NCBI GenBank assembly: GCA_963772585.1
Contig: CAVYXV010000007.1
Coordinates: forward strand, 372,001 to 436,000
Source of the DNA: CAVVXN01 sp963772585
GTDB lineage: Bacteria; Planctomycetota; PLA2; JAEUHO01
Length of the DNA: 64,000 nucleotides
Direction: 5' to 3'
The translations under genes were made by a program, and so were the position numbers. The notes beneath the pieces were generated by a model that saw only the letters and a list, made by a program, of their open reading frames with translations, did not search any database and was not told the origin of the DNA. Positions 9,271-17,653 of the stretch are shown one piece after another (the stretch's first letter is position 1; the number at the start of each line of letters is the position of its first letter).

Positions 9271-10755
9271 GTGACCGCTTCCCGTCCTCCGGTAGTCGCG
9301 GTGCCCGGGCCCCGCAGACCGAGCCGCAGCCAAGCCGTCCTCCTCGCTTCCTACGCGGCACGCATGGGGATCGCGCTCGTCGTGACGGCCGTGCTGGGCC
9401 GGATCCTGGACACGGAGTCGTTCGGCTTCTTCGCCTACGTGACGACGGTCTTCTTCGTGGCCCACGTGTTCCTCGACCTCGGCACAGGGTCGGTGGGGGT
9501 CCGGGCGATCGTCCACGCTCCCGACACGGAGCGTCGGACACTCGAGGGGCTGCTCGGCTGGCGGAGGGCCTGTGGATGGGTCCTCGCGGGCGCCGTCGTC
9601 GTCCTGGCGCTCCTGGAGGGCGACCCACGGCGGCGGGTCGTGCTGCTGGGGGCCGCCGGCGTCCTGACGGTCGTGGCGCCCATCGGACTGTACGTCGCCC
9701 TGCAGGTGCGACAGACGATGGGGGGCGTCGCCCTGGCGGGATTCGTGAACCAGGTTCTCGTCCTCCTGGGGACGATCGCCCTCGGCGCGCTTCGCGTTGC
9801 GGGCCCCTTCTTCGCGGGTCTCGTGGTCGTCCGGGAACTGCTCTACTCCCGTACCCTGCGGTGGCTCGGCGCGCGCGCCCTGGGATACCTGCCGCGGCCA
9901 CGGCTTCGGAGCCTCGGGCCCCACGCCCGCGCGGCCGTGATCCTGGGGCTGGCCACCCTCTCCCAGACGCTGTACTTCCACGCCGACGTCTTCCTGGTGC
10001 GTCTGCTCCGCGGGGAAGCCGAGTTGGGAGCCTACGCCGCGGCGTTTCGACCCGTGAACCCGTTGCTCACGATCCCGGGCCTCCTGCTCGTTCCGATCCT
10101 CCCCGTGCTCGCCGCAACCGCCGCCGGCAACCGGCCCCGCTTCGCGCGACAGGTCCGGGGGGCTGCCACGCTGATGGTCGGCGTCGGCGTCCTGGGCGGA
10201 GTGGTCGGAGCGGGCCTCGCGCCCGAGTTGATGCGGCTCGTCTACGGCGGTCGCTACCTGGAAGGCGGGCTCGAGGCCGTCGACGCCCTGCGCTGGATGG
10301 CCGTGGCCTTCGCCGCCGTGTTCACGGCGGCCCCGTTCACGACGGCCCTGCTCGCCGACGGCCAGGAGCGCCGCCTGCTCCTGCTCGGCCTTGGCGGGTT
10401 GGTCGTCAACATCTCCGGCAACTGCCTTCTCCTGCCCCGGTACGGCTTCACTGCGGCCGCGGCGACCACTGCCGCGACGGAGATGGCGGTGGCGCTGGGG
10501 GCGATGGCGTCCTTCGTCGGACGAGCCGGGGCGCACGGTTTGGCCCGGCGCCTCCTCGCGGCCCTCGCGCCCGCCGCGCTGCTGGGTCTCGTGCTCTGGG
10601 TCGTTCCCGCTCGCGGCCTCGTGCGCACGGCGCTCGGCGTCGGCTTGGCGGGTCTGGGTGCCGCGGCACTCCTCGCGTCTCCGCTCGCGCGGCGCTTCCG
10701 CGCCGACGTGGACGCCGGCCAGTCCGTGGACCTGCACCGAGAGGGCCCGGGGTAG
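9271..10755 (+). CDS. Polysaccharide flippase, Wzx/MATE-like
   Basis: This 494-residue integral membrane protein probably flips the lipid-linked repeat unit across the inner membrane. About 12 to 14 hydrophobic segments are visible, beginning with the amphipathic SRSQAVLLASYAARMGIAL and the following DTESFGFFAYVTTVFFVAHV, the typical N-terminal pattern of Wzx and RfbX proteins. YFHADVFLVRLLRGEAELGAYAAA corresponds to the conserved central helix-loop of the MVF clan. A GTG at 9271 was taken as the start; a second in-frame GTG at 9301 is equally possible. The acyltransferase genes lie immediately downstream on the same strand. Confidence 0.85.
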   Translation: MTASRPPVVAVPGPRRPSRSQAVLLASYAARMGIALVVTAVLGRILDTESFGFFAYVTTVFFVAHVFLDLGTGSVGVRAIVHAPDTERRTLEGLLGWRRACGWVLAGAVVVLALLEGDPRRRVVLLGAAGVLTVVAPIGLYVALQVRQTMGGVALAGFVNQVLVLLGTIALGALRVAGPFFAGLVVVRELLYSRTLRWLGARALGYLPRPRLRSLGPHARAAVILGLATLSQTLYFHADVFLVRLLRGEAELGAYAAAFRPVNPLLTIPGLLLVPILPVLAATAAGNRPRFARQVRGAATLMVGVGVLGGVVGAGLAPELMRLVYGGRYLEGGLEAVDALRWMAVAFAAVFTAAPFTTALLADGQERRLLLLGLGGLVVNISGNCLLLPRYGFTAAAATTAATEMAVALGAMASFVGRAGAHGLARRLLAALAPAALLGLVLWVVPARGLVRTALGVGLAGLGAAALLASPLARRFRADVDAGQSVDLHREGPG

Positions 10756-10810
10756 GATCGTGCCCCCGCGTCCCTCGGCGGGGGCGGGTTCCTTCGAGGA
10801 GACAGCTGGC

Positions 10811-11380
10811 TTGTCGGTGGGCATACGGATCACGTGGGGCGCCACCCAGGAGTGCCTGCGCGCGGATCGGCGTCGCCTCCGTGAGCTGGTTCGCGCCGGT
10901 CGGCGCCGCAGGCCCGCGTGCGGCCTGGTGTCCTCGTCCTACGTGTGCGTGTGGCTGCACCGCATGGCCCACTACGCCGCCGTCCGGGATCACGGCCTCG
11001 TCGCCCGGGTCCTCGCAGGGCTGAACCACTTCCTCACGGGCGCCGACATCACGCCCCGTTGCTCCTTCGGCGCGGGCCTGGTGATCCTCAACCCCGTGGG
11101 GATCACGCTCCAGGGCGCGGCGGGACGGAACCTGACCGTGTCGACGATGTGCGGGCTGGGCGGAGCGATCGGGAGGCAGGAGGACGTCGGTGGGGGGCCG
11201 GGGCTCCCATGCCTGGGCGACGACGTGGTCCTCGATCCCCACTCCGTCGTCCTCGGCCCCACCCGCATCGGCGCGGGCGTCCACGTGTCCTCGGGCTGCG
11301 TGGTCACCCGCGATCTCCCCACCGGAACGATCGTGGAGCCCCATCGGCTACGCGTGCGGCGCAAGGACCCCCGATCGTGA
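10811..11380 (+). CDS. Hexapeptide-repeat acyltransferase, CysE-like (first of two)
   Basis: This protein of about 189 residues has a helical N-terminus (ATQECLRADRRRLREL) and a left-handed beta-helix C-terminus with hexad-like repeats (ITPRCSFGAGLVILNPVGI, PHSVVLGPTRIGAGVHV). This is the layout of serine acetyltransferase-like enzymes in polysaccharide loci, so it probably acetylates a sugar. A TTG at 10811 with GAGGAGA upstream was chosen. GTG codons at 10760 and 10817 are alternatives, so the N-terminus is uncertain. The stop overlaps the GTG of the next gene by 4 nt, and both products share the same architecture. Confidence 0.72.
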   Translation: MSVGIRITWGATQECLRADRRRLRELVRAGRRRRPACGLVSSSYVCVWLHRMAHYAAVRDHGLVARVLAGLNHFLTGADITPRCSFGAGLVILNPVGITLQGAAGRNLTVSTMCGLGGAIGRQEDVGGGPGLPCLGDDVVLDPHSVVLGPTRIGAGVHVSSGCVVTRDLPTGTIVEPHRLRVRRKDPRS

Positions 11381-12024
11381 CGTGCGCCGGGGGCGGGAAG
11401 GACGCGTGCCGCGTGCGGCGCCATCACCGGGCGGCCTCGCTCCCGCGCCTCGTCGCCCGGGACCTGCAGCGGTACCTCGATCACATGGCCGGATTTGGCG
11501 GCGGCGGGGAAGGGCTCCGCAAGCGCGTCAGCGCGATGCTCGCGGGTCCCATGCGCGCCGCTCTGCTCCATCGCGTGTCCCATTTTCTCCACGCCAACCA
11601 TCGCTACTGCATGGCCGCGTTCCTGGAGGGAGCAAACCGCTTCCTGCACAGGATCCGGATCACCTCGGCTTCGTGTGTCGAGGGTGGTCTCGTGGTGCCG
11701 CACACCGGCGGCGTCGTCTTCCACGGTACGGCGGGCGGCGATCTGACGATGTACGCGGGGGCCATCTGCGGCTCGCAGCCCTCACTCGTGCACGAGCCCC
11801 TGTCCGGGTCGCCTCGTCTCGGCCGCGGCGTCACCCTGGGGACCAAGGCGGTCGTGCTCGGGGCGTTGGCGGTGGGGGACGACACCCTGATCGGATTCGC
11901 CACCGGCACGTACATCGACCTCCCCGCGTCCTCCTTGGTCGTCTCGAGGAGCATGTCGGTCCGGATCCGCGAGGAGCCGAGGACGTCGCCGGGAGACGCG
12001 GTCGGCTCCGGAGGCCCCCCCTGA
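11377..12024 (+). CDS. Hexapeptide-repeat acyltransferase, CysE-like (second of two)
   Basis: The product has 215 residues and the same arrangement as its upstream neighbour. A helical N-terminal part includes LLHRVSHFLHANHRY, and the beta-helix segments include ITSASCVEGGLVVPHTGGVVFHG and LGTKAVVLGALAVG. This is typical of acetyltransferases that decorate exopolysaccharide. The GTG start at 11377 forms a GTGA overlap with the upstream stop. The downstream glycosyltransferase ATG shares one base with this gene's TGA. The pair looks like an old tandem duplication that has diverged strongly. Confidence 0.78.
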   Translation: MTCAGGGKDACRVRRHHRAASLPRLVARDLQRYLDHMAGFGGGGEGLRKRVSAMLAGPMRAALLHRVSHFLHANHRYCMAAFLEGANRFLHRIRITSASCVEGGLVVPHTGGVVFHGTAGGDLTMYAGAICGSQPSLVHEPLSGSPRLGRGVTLGTKAVVLGALAVGDDTLIGFATGTYIDLPASSLVVSRSMSVRIREEPRTSPGDAVGSGGPP

Positions 12025-12977
12025 TGCCCGGCGCCTCGACGTCGGGGCCGCGGGTAACGGTCCTGGTGAATTGCCACAACGGGGAGCGCACCCTCGCCGA
12101 GACGCTGGACTGCGTGCGGCGGCAGTCGTTCGACGATTGGGAACTCCTCCTCTACGACGACGCGTCCACCGACCGCAGCATCGAGATTTTCGAGGGCTAT
12201 CGCGATCCGCGATTCCGACTCGTGAGGAGCCCCTCGCGCGTCTCCCTGGGCGCGGCGCGCCGCGCGGCGATCCGGGAGTGCGCAGGCGAGTGGATCGCCA
12301 TCCTGGACCAGGACGACCTCTGGTCACCCGACAAGCTCGAACGTCAGGTCCGGATCATCGACGAGGACGGCGGAGCGGACCTCGGCCTCGTCTACGGCCG
12401 CACCCGCTCGTTCGCCGCGAACGGACGGGAGTGGGAGTACGACGACCGATACGAGTTCCGGCCGCTGCCGGAAGGGCACATCGGGCAGGATCTCCTCCGT
12501 CGCGGGGGGATCATCTGCATGAGTTCCACGTTGATCCGCCGGGGTGCGTACGACGCGATCGGGGGGATTCCGCAGGGGCGCTACCCGGTCGCCGTGGACT
12601 ACTACCTCTACGTGGCCCTGGCGCTCCGCTATCGGTTCCGGGCACTCCAGGCGAACTGCTGCCGGTACCGCGTCCACGACACGAGCCTCTTCGCGCGGAG
12701 GCGCGTCGAGGCCTACCGGGACTGTCTCGACGTGCTCGAGGCCTTCGAGGCGTCGGTTCCCCCTCGCGTGTTGCGGGCGCGCCGGCGCTTCTACCACACG
12801 CTCATCGGCTTGGAGGAGGCGCTCCACCGGCGGCAGGTGCTCACGGGGTCCTGGCGGATCCTCCGCCGGGGCGGCCTGAAGTACCTCCTGACCCGACCGC
12901 CGGCGCGCGTCCTCCGCGCCGTTCGACGGCGATGGCACCGCGCGCGCTCTCGTATCCTCCCCGAGACCCGCGCTTGA
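12024..12977 (+). CDS. Family 2 glycosyltransferase
   Basis: The 317-residue protein begins with VTVLVNCHNGERTLAETLDCV. It carries LLYDDASTDRS for nucleotide binding and ILDQDDLW as the DxD metal site, the classic GT2 series. VDYYLYVALALRYRF in the second half resembles the acceptor-side block of rhamnosyl- and galactosyltransferases. No transmembrane segment is seen. The ATG overlaps the previous stop by one base, so it is read in the same transcript. The rml genes begin 60 bp further on. Sugar specificity is unknown; rhamnose or fucose are candidates by context only. Confidence 0.87.
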   Translation: MPGASTSGPRVTVLVNCHNGERTLAETLDCVRRQSFDDWELLLYDDASTDRSIEIFEGYRDPRFRLVRSPSRVSLGAARRAAIRECAGEWIAILDQDDLWSPDKLERQVRIIDEDGGADLGLVYGRTRSFAANGREWEYDDRYEFRPLPEGHIGQDLLRRGGIICMSSTLIRRGAYDAIGGIPQGRYPVAVDYYLYVALALRYRFRALQANCCRYRVHDTSLFARRRVEAYRDCLDVLEAFEASVPPRVLRARRRFYHTLIGLEEALHRRQVLTGSWRILRRGGLKYLLTRPPARVLRAVRRRWHRARSRILPETRA

Positions 12978-13039
12978 CGCGCGGTCCCCGCGCCTCCTAC
13001 ACCACCCAACCCGAACCGCCCCCCACGGAGCCCTCCCGC

Positions 13040-13942
13040 ATGCCTTCCATACCCCCCCGACGCAAGGGCATCGTGCTGGCCGGCGGATCCGGGACGCGGC
13101 TCCTGCCGCTCACCTCCTCGATCAGCAAGCAGCTCCTGCCCGTCTACGACAAGCCCCTCGTCTACTACCCCCTGTCCGTCCTGATGCTGGCCGGGATCCG
13201 GGAGATCCTCGTCATCTCGACGCCCCAGGACACGCCGCTGTTCGAGCGACTGCTGCACGACGGCCGCCAGTGGGGAGTCGACATCCAGTACGCCGTGCAG
13301 CCCGAGCCCGGCGGTCTGGCGCAGGCCTTCCTGATCGGCCGCGACTTCCTGGGCGCGGACGCCGTCGCCCTGGTCCTCGGCGACAACATCTTCTACGGCC
13401 AGGGCTTCACCGACCTGCTCGCCCGGGCCGCCCGCCGCGAACGGGGCGCCACGGTGTTCGCGTACGGTGTGCGGGACCCCGAGCGCTACGGCGTGGTCGA
13501 GCTCGCGGAGTCCGGCCGGGCCCTCTCGATCGAGGAGAAACCCGCTCGCCCCCGGTCCCGGCTCGCGGTGACGGGCCTCTACTTCTACGACAACGAGGTG
13601 GTCGAGATCGCGTCCCGGCTTCGGCCTTCGGCGCGAGGAGAGCTGGAGATCACCGACGTGAACCGCGCCTACCTCGCGAAGGATCTCCTTCACGTCGAGA
13701 AGCTGACGCGCGGATTCGCCTGGCTGGACACCGGGACGCACGAGTCCCTGCTCCAGGCCGGGACGTTCGTCAAGACCCTGGAGGACCGCCAGGGCACCAA
13801 GGTCGCGTGTCCCGAGGAGATCGCGTGGCGCAACGGGTTCATCGACGACGCACAGCTCCTGGATCTGGCCGCCGCGTACGACAAGAACGGATACGGAGCC
13901 TACCTCCGCGATATCGTTCGCGAGCGCGGCATCCTCGTCTGA
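13040..13942 (+). CDS. rmlA: Glucose-1-phosphate thymidylyltransferase
   Basis: This 300-residue enzyme makes dTDP-glucose, the first step to dTDP-L-rhamnose. It shows LAGGSGTRL at residues 13-21, SKQLLPVYDKPLVYYPL at 29-45 and the GDNIFYG metal site with D115, all near-invariant in RmlA. EITDVNRAYL and GFAWLDTGTHESLL complete the long-form signature. The start ATG follows CACGGAG. It heads the rmlA-rmlC-rmlD-rmlB run. A small GCGCGG/CCGCGC hairpin (12979-12993) lies just before it, after the glycosyltransferase stop. Confidence 0.95.
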   Translation: MPSIPPRRKGIVLAGGSGTRLLPLTSSISKQLLPVYDKPLVYYPLSVLMLAGIREILVISTPQDTPLFERLLHDGRQWGVDIQYAVQPEPGGLAQAFLIGRDFLGADAVALVLGDNIFYGQGFTDLLARAARRERGATVFAYGVRDPERYGVVELAESGRALSIEEKPARPRSRLAVTGLYFYDNEVVEIASRLRPSARGELEITDVNRAYLAKDLLHVEKLTRGFAWLDTGTHESLLQAGTFVKTLEDRQGTKVACPEEIAWRNGFIDDAQLLDLAAAYDKNGYGAYLRDIVRERGILV

Positions 13943-13968
13943 TTGGAGCCGATGGCAGGATCCCCCTC

Positions 13969-14529
13969 ATGCCGTTCGAGTTCGTTCCCCAGTCCCTGCC
14001 TGGTGTCGTCGTGATCCGACCGCAGGTGTTCTCGGACTCTCGCGGCTTCCTCCTCGAGACCTATCGGAAGAGCGCCTTCGTGTCCGCCGGAATCCGCGAG
14101 GAGTTCGTCCAGGACAACCACAGTCACTCCAAGCGCGGGGTGCTCCGCGGCATCCACTTCCAGCGGCCCCCTTGCGCGCAGGGGAAGCTCGTTCGCGTCG
14201 TGGAGGGAACCGTGTGGGACGTGTGCGTGGATCTGCGACGCGAGTCGCCCACGTTCGGGCGGTGGTGCGGCCTCGAGCTGTCCGGGACGAACCACACGAT
14301 GGTCTACGTCCCTCCGCGGTTCGGCCACGGCTTCGTGGTCGTGAGCGACGGAGCCCACTTCCTCTACCAGTGCACGGCCGAGTACGACCCCGCACGGGAG
14401 TCCGGCGTTCGCTGGGACGATCCCGTGCTGGACATCGAATGGCCTCTCCGCGACGTTCACGTCTCCGACAAGGACGCGCGACTCCCCCTCCTCGCCGATG
14501 CTCCGGTCTTCGAGGGGCCGTCGGGATGA
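13969..14529 (+). CDS. rmlC: dTDP-4-dehydrorhamnose 3,5-epimerase
   Basis: The 186-residue cupin enzyme catalyses the double epimerisation in dTDP-L-rhamnose synthesis. It shows FSDSRGFLLETYR, the catalytic-histidine block LRGIHFQ with H63, and FLYQCTAEYDP with Y133, all standard RmlC features. GFGHGF-like sequence (PPRFGHGFVV) forms part of the active barrel. Length is normal. The start is the ATG at 13969, 26 bp after rmlA. Its TGA overlaps the rmlD ATG in an ATGA. Confidence 0.94.
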   Translation: MPFEFVPQSLPGVVVIRPQVFSDSRGFLLETYRKSAFVSAGIREEFVQDNHSHSKRGVLRGIHFQRPPCAQGKLVRVVEGTVWDVCVDLRRESPTFGRWCGLELSGTNHTMVYVPPRFGHGFVVVSDGAHFLYQCTAEYDPARESGVRWDDPVLDIEWPLRDVHVSDKDARLPLLADAPVFEGPSG

Positions 14530-15404
14530 TCTGGGTCGTCGGCGGAACGGGCATGTTGGGTTCGGACGTGACCTCGGCCCTGAGCCGGCGGGGCGATGCC
14601 GTGCGTGCTACCGGGCACGAGGTGGACGTCACCGACGAGGACGCCGTCGCGCACTTCGCCCGCCGCCACCAACCGGCGTGGATCGTCAACTGTGCGGCCT
14701 ACACGGACGTCGATGGTGCGGAGCGCGACGAGGAAGCGGCCTACCGTCTCAACGCCCTGGGACCGATGCATCTCGCCCTCGCCGCCCGGAGCGTCGAGGC
14801 CCGCTTGCTGCACGTCTCCACCGACTACGTCTTCGACGGGAGTCGCCCGGGACCGTATACGGAGGAGGCTCCGCGGGCTCCCCTGGGCGCCTACGGAAGG
14901 ACGAAGGCGGCGGGAGAGGATCGGGTGAGGGAGGTGGCGCGCCGAGCGATCGTCCTCCGCACCGCGTGGCTGCACGGCCCGAACGGCCGGAGTTTCGTCG
15001 CCACCATGCTCCGACTGCTGGCGTCGGGGCACGACGTGCGCGTCGTGGACGATCAGCGGGGGAGCCCGACCTACACGGCGGACCTCGCCGAGACGGTCGC
15101 GGCGATCATCGGCACGGACGAGGATCTCCAAGGCACGTACCACTACGTCAACGCCGGCACCTGCACGTGGTACGAGTTCGCACGGGCGATCCAGGAGCAG
15201 GGCTGCGCCGCGGGGTTGCTCTCGAGCCGCGTGTCCATCCACCCCGTCTCGACGGCCGAGTACGCGTCGCCCGCCCCGCGGCCTGCCAACTCGGTCCTGT
15301 CGACGGAGCGGCTTCGCGCGGTGCTGGCCGTCGCGACGCCGCCTTGGCAGGATGGCCTCGCCCGCCATCTCAACCGTCGTCGCGGAGCCGTGCTGCGGTC
15401 ATGA
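14526..15404 (+). CDS. rmlD: dTDP-4-dehydrorhamnose reductase
   Basis: This 292-residue SDR reduces dTDP-4-keto-L-rhamnose to dTDP-L-rhamnose. Evidence is the NAD(P)-binding VVGGTGMLGSDV, VNCAAYTDVDGAE, the serine motif VSTDYVFDG and YGRTK with Y123 and K127. RGSPTYTADLA is the RmlD-specific block. It starts in an ATGA overlap with rmlC and ends in an ATGA overlap with rmlB, so the three genes are probably translationally coupled. Confidence 0.94.
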   Translation: MIWVVGGTGMLGSDVTSALSRRGDAVRATGHEVDVTDEDAVAHFARRHQPAWIVNCAAYTDVDGAERDEEAAYRLNALGPMHLALAARSVEARLLHVSTDYVFDGSRPGPYTEEAPRAPLGAYGRTKAAGEDRVREVARRAIVLRTAWLHGPNGRSFVATMLRLLASGHDVRVVDDQRGSPTYTADLAETVAAIIGTDEDLQGTYHYVNAGTCTWYEFARAIQEQGCAAGLLSSRVSIHPVSTAEYASPAPRPANSVLSTERLRAVLAVATPPWQDGLARHLNRRRGAVLRS

Positions 15405-17098
15405 CCTCCCGATCTCTCCGGAATGTGCTGGTGACCGGCGGTGCCGGTTTCATCGGAAGCAACTTCATCCGATATCTCGCCTCGCTACCCGACTTCCGCG
15501 GCCGTGTGATCAATGTCGATGCGCTGACCTACGCCGGGAACCCGGCCAGCCTGGCGACCGTTCCGGAGCCTCCGCGGTACACGTTCATCCACGCGGACAT
15601 CCGGGACGGAGACCGCATGTCCGCCATCTTCGCGGAGCACGAGATCGACACGGTGGTCCACCTGGCGGCGGAGAGCCACGTGGACCGCTCGATCGTCGCC
15701 CCGTCCGACTTCGTGACGACCAACGTCATGGGGACCTTCCGCCTCCTGGAGGCGGCGCGCGCCGCGTGGGGAAGGCGGACCGACGTGCTCTTCCACCACG
15801 TCAGCACCGACGAGGTGTTCGGATCACTGGGAGATACGGGCGCCTTCTCCGAGACGACGCCCTACGCTCCGCGCAGCCCGTACTCGGCCTCCAAGGCCTC
15901 GTCGGATCACCTCGTGCGCGCGTACGCGCACACGTACGGCCTCCCGGCGACGATCTCGAACTGCTCCAACAACTTCGGCCCCTACCAGTTCCCGGAGAAG
16001 CTCGTCCCGCTCCTGATCCTGAACCTCCTCGAGGGACGACCGCTCCCCGTGTACGGCGACGGCGGGCAGGTCCGTGACTGGCTGTACGTGGACGACCACG
16101 CCGCCGCACTGTGGACGATCCTGCGGGATGGGGCGGCGGGAGAGACGTACAACGTCGGCGGCGGGAACGAGTGGCGCAACCTGGACCTCGTCGGACGTCT
16201 CTGCGATCTCGTCGCCGAGGAGGCCGATCTCGATCCGAAGCGCTGCCGCGACCTCATCGTCCACGTCGGCGATCGCCCCGGACACGACCGCCGCTACGCC
16301 ATCGATGCCGCCAAGATCCGTCGCGAGCTGGGCTGGGCGCCCACCCACGCGTTCGACGACGCCCTACGCCGGACGGTGCGCTGGTACCGCGATCATCCCG
16401 AGTGGGTCGATGGGGTCCGAACGGGGTCGTATCGCGACTGGATGGCGAGGAATTACCGACGAGCGGCCGTGACCCGGGGCGGGGGGATGCGACGAGCTAC
16501 CGCTTCGCGGCGCCCCTGCCGCGCGACCCTCCGAGGGCCAGGACCCCCCGCATCTCCGGGCGCGTGCGTCCCGAGCCCGGCCGCGTCGCGGGCCGTGTCC
16601 CTCGGTCTGCGGCTTGCGCCGATCGCGCGCCGCGGAGGCGGGGGGAGGACCCGCTCGGCTAGCCGGCTGTCCGGTGCCGATGCCACTCGTAGAGCGTCCG
16701 GAGGGGACCGCGCCGCGCGGAATGGAGGTGGCGTTCGAGATCGGGGAAGGCGTCCCAGACCCGGTCGCCGAGCATCCGGGCCGTCGCGAACAGCCCGTAG
16801 ACCCGGACCAGGCGTGCGACGGCCCGGGGCTCGAACCGACCGGCGTCGATGGCGAAGCTCACCAGGTCGGGATGGAGCCGGTCCCAGATCAGGGAGGCCG
16901 AGATCCGGGCGCGGCCCGGCCCGTGACAGGGGAGGGGCCTCGCAAGGTCCTCCGCACGGACACCCAGCACCGCGGCGGCACGCAGGAGGTGGTCGCCGCG
17001 GAGGGTCGCCCGCTTCCGACGGAGCCAGAGCGAGACGGCCTGGCGGCTCACGCCGATCCGCCGGGCGAACTCCGACTGACTCAGGTCCCGTGCCCTGA
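15401..17098 (+). CDS. rmlB: dTDP-glucose 4,6-dehydratase with an anomalous C-terminal read-through
   Basis: Residues 1 to about 350 are a complete RmlB: TGGAGFIGSNF, AAESHVDRS, the STDEVFG motif, and YSASK with Y161 and K165, ending near SYRDWMARNY. The enzyme makes dTDP-4-keto-6-deoxyglucose. RmlB proteins normally stop here, yet the frame stays open for about 215 more codons to 17098. That tail is Arg/Gly/Pro-rich with no recognisable domain and lies over an antisense regulator gene. A TGA exists at 16470 in the +1 frame. The likely explanations are a lost stop, a small indel or an assembly error; the functional gene probably ends near 16470. Confidence 0.85.
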   Translation: MTSRSLRNVLVTGGAGFIGSNFIRYLASLPDFRGRVINVDALTYAGNPASLATVPEPPRYTFIHADIRDGDRMSAIFAEHEIDTVVHLAAESHVDRSIVAPSDFVTTNVMGTFRLLEAARAAWGRRTDVLFHHVSTDEVFGSLGDTGAFSETTPYAPRSPYSASKASSDHLVRAYAHTYGLPATISNCSNNFGPYQFPEKLVPLLILNLLEGRPLPVYGDGGQVRDWLYVDDHAAALWTILRDGAAGETYNVGGGNEWRNLDLVGRLCDLVAEEADLDPKRCRDLIVHVGDRPGHDRRYAIDAAKIRRELGWAPTHAFDDALRRTVRWYRDHPEWVDGVRTGSYRDWMARNYRRAAVTRGGGMRRATASRRPCRATLRGPGPPASPGACVPSPAASRAVSLGLRLAPIARRGGGGRTRSASRLSGADATRRASGGDRAARNGGGVRDRGRRPRPGRRASGPSRTARRPGPGVRRPGARTDRRRWRSSPGRDGAGPRSGRPRSGRGPARDRGGASQGPPHGHPAPRRHAGGGRRGGSPASDGARARRPGGSRRSAGRTPTDSGPVP

Positions 17099-17126
17099 GG
17101 AGCGCGCGCAAGGTCTGCGTGTCCAT
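16659..17126 (-). CDS. XRE-family HTH transcriptional regulator
   Basis: The first 65 of 155 residues form a Cro/C1-type HTH (LLRARDLSQSEFARRIGVSRQAVSLWLRR). The second half (ISASLIWDRLHPDLVSFAID and GLFATARMLGDRVWDAFPDLERHL) is a compact helical domain I cannot name. Such regulators often repress their own promoter or act as antitoxins, but no toxin partner is visible beside it. The gene lies antisense within the rmlB read-through. The ATG at 17126 lies 6 nt after a -10-like TACGAT, so its mRNA may be leaderless. Confidence 0.75.
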   Translation of the reverse strand: MDTQTLRALLRARDLSQSEFARRIGVSRQAVSLWLRRKRATLRGDHLLRAAAVLGVRAEDLARPLPCHGPGRARISASLIWDRLHPDLVSFAIDAGRFEPRAVARLVRVYGLFATARMLGDRVWDAFPDLERHLHSARRGPLRTLYEWHRHRTAG

Positions 17127-17132
17127 GCCTGG

Positions 17133-17172
17133 ATCGTAGGCGTCTGGCCGGGATTGTCAGGCACGCTTGACA
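17133..17172 (-). promoter_or_regulatory. Candidate promoter and inverted-repeat operator of the XRE gene
   Basis: On the minus strand CTGACA is followed after 16 nt by TACGAT (17138-17133) just before the XRE ATG. An inverted repeat TGTCA (17155-17159) N8 TGACA (17168-17172) overlaps the -35 region, as expected for autorepression. This was read from the sequence and not tested. Confidence 0.4.
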
Positions 17173-17653
17173 GTCAGGATCCCACCGGCGACCGCCGACG
17201 CCCGTCGTCGGATCGTGGGCCGGCGGCCTCCGGCGGGCCGCTCCGGCCCCCGCCCGTCCCATCCATGCGCTGGTCTGCCGGTCCACCGCCACCCGACCGT
17301 CCCGGGAACGAGGACGGTCGCGGCGGCGGGGGCGGGCAAACCTCAGGTCGCCGACGATGCCTCGCGGACGTTCCGGGGGCGCCGGGTGCAATCCATGGGG
17401 GCGGTTCGGAACTGGAAGGTCAGGGCCCCGTCGCGTGGCGACCGAAGGAGCCCTCCATGGCGCTCCGGATCGTCCCGGTGCTGCTGTTCGGCCGGTTCGT
17501 CGGCGGGGGGCAGGCGCCGTTCAGCACGTCCACGGGCGACGCGTTCGTCGCGGTGGATGCGGGGCCCGCTCCCGGGCAGGAGCCCGGCTCCCTCGAGCTC
17601 GTCGCAGCCGTCGCAGCCGGCGCAGCCCCGGACTTCGATTCCCTCACGGCTTC
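17173..17653. other. Gene-free stretch
   Basis: I see no convincing gene in the 481 bp between the XRE operator and the end of the GlmS-like gene. A few open frames exist but have shadow composition. The short repeat GTCGCAGCCGTCGCAGCCGG near 17602-17621 is the only structure noticed. Confidence 0.5.

Noticed and set aside
17420..17647. A 75-residue minus-strand frame after the GlmS-like gene
   Set aside because: Ser/Pro/Gly-rich shadow composition, no ribosome binding site and no domain.
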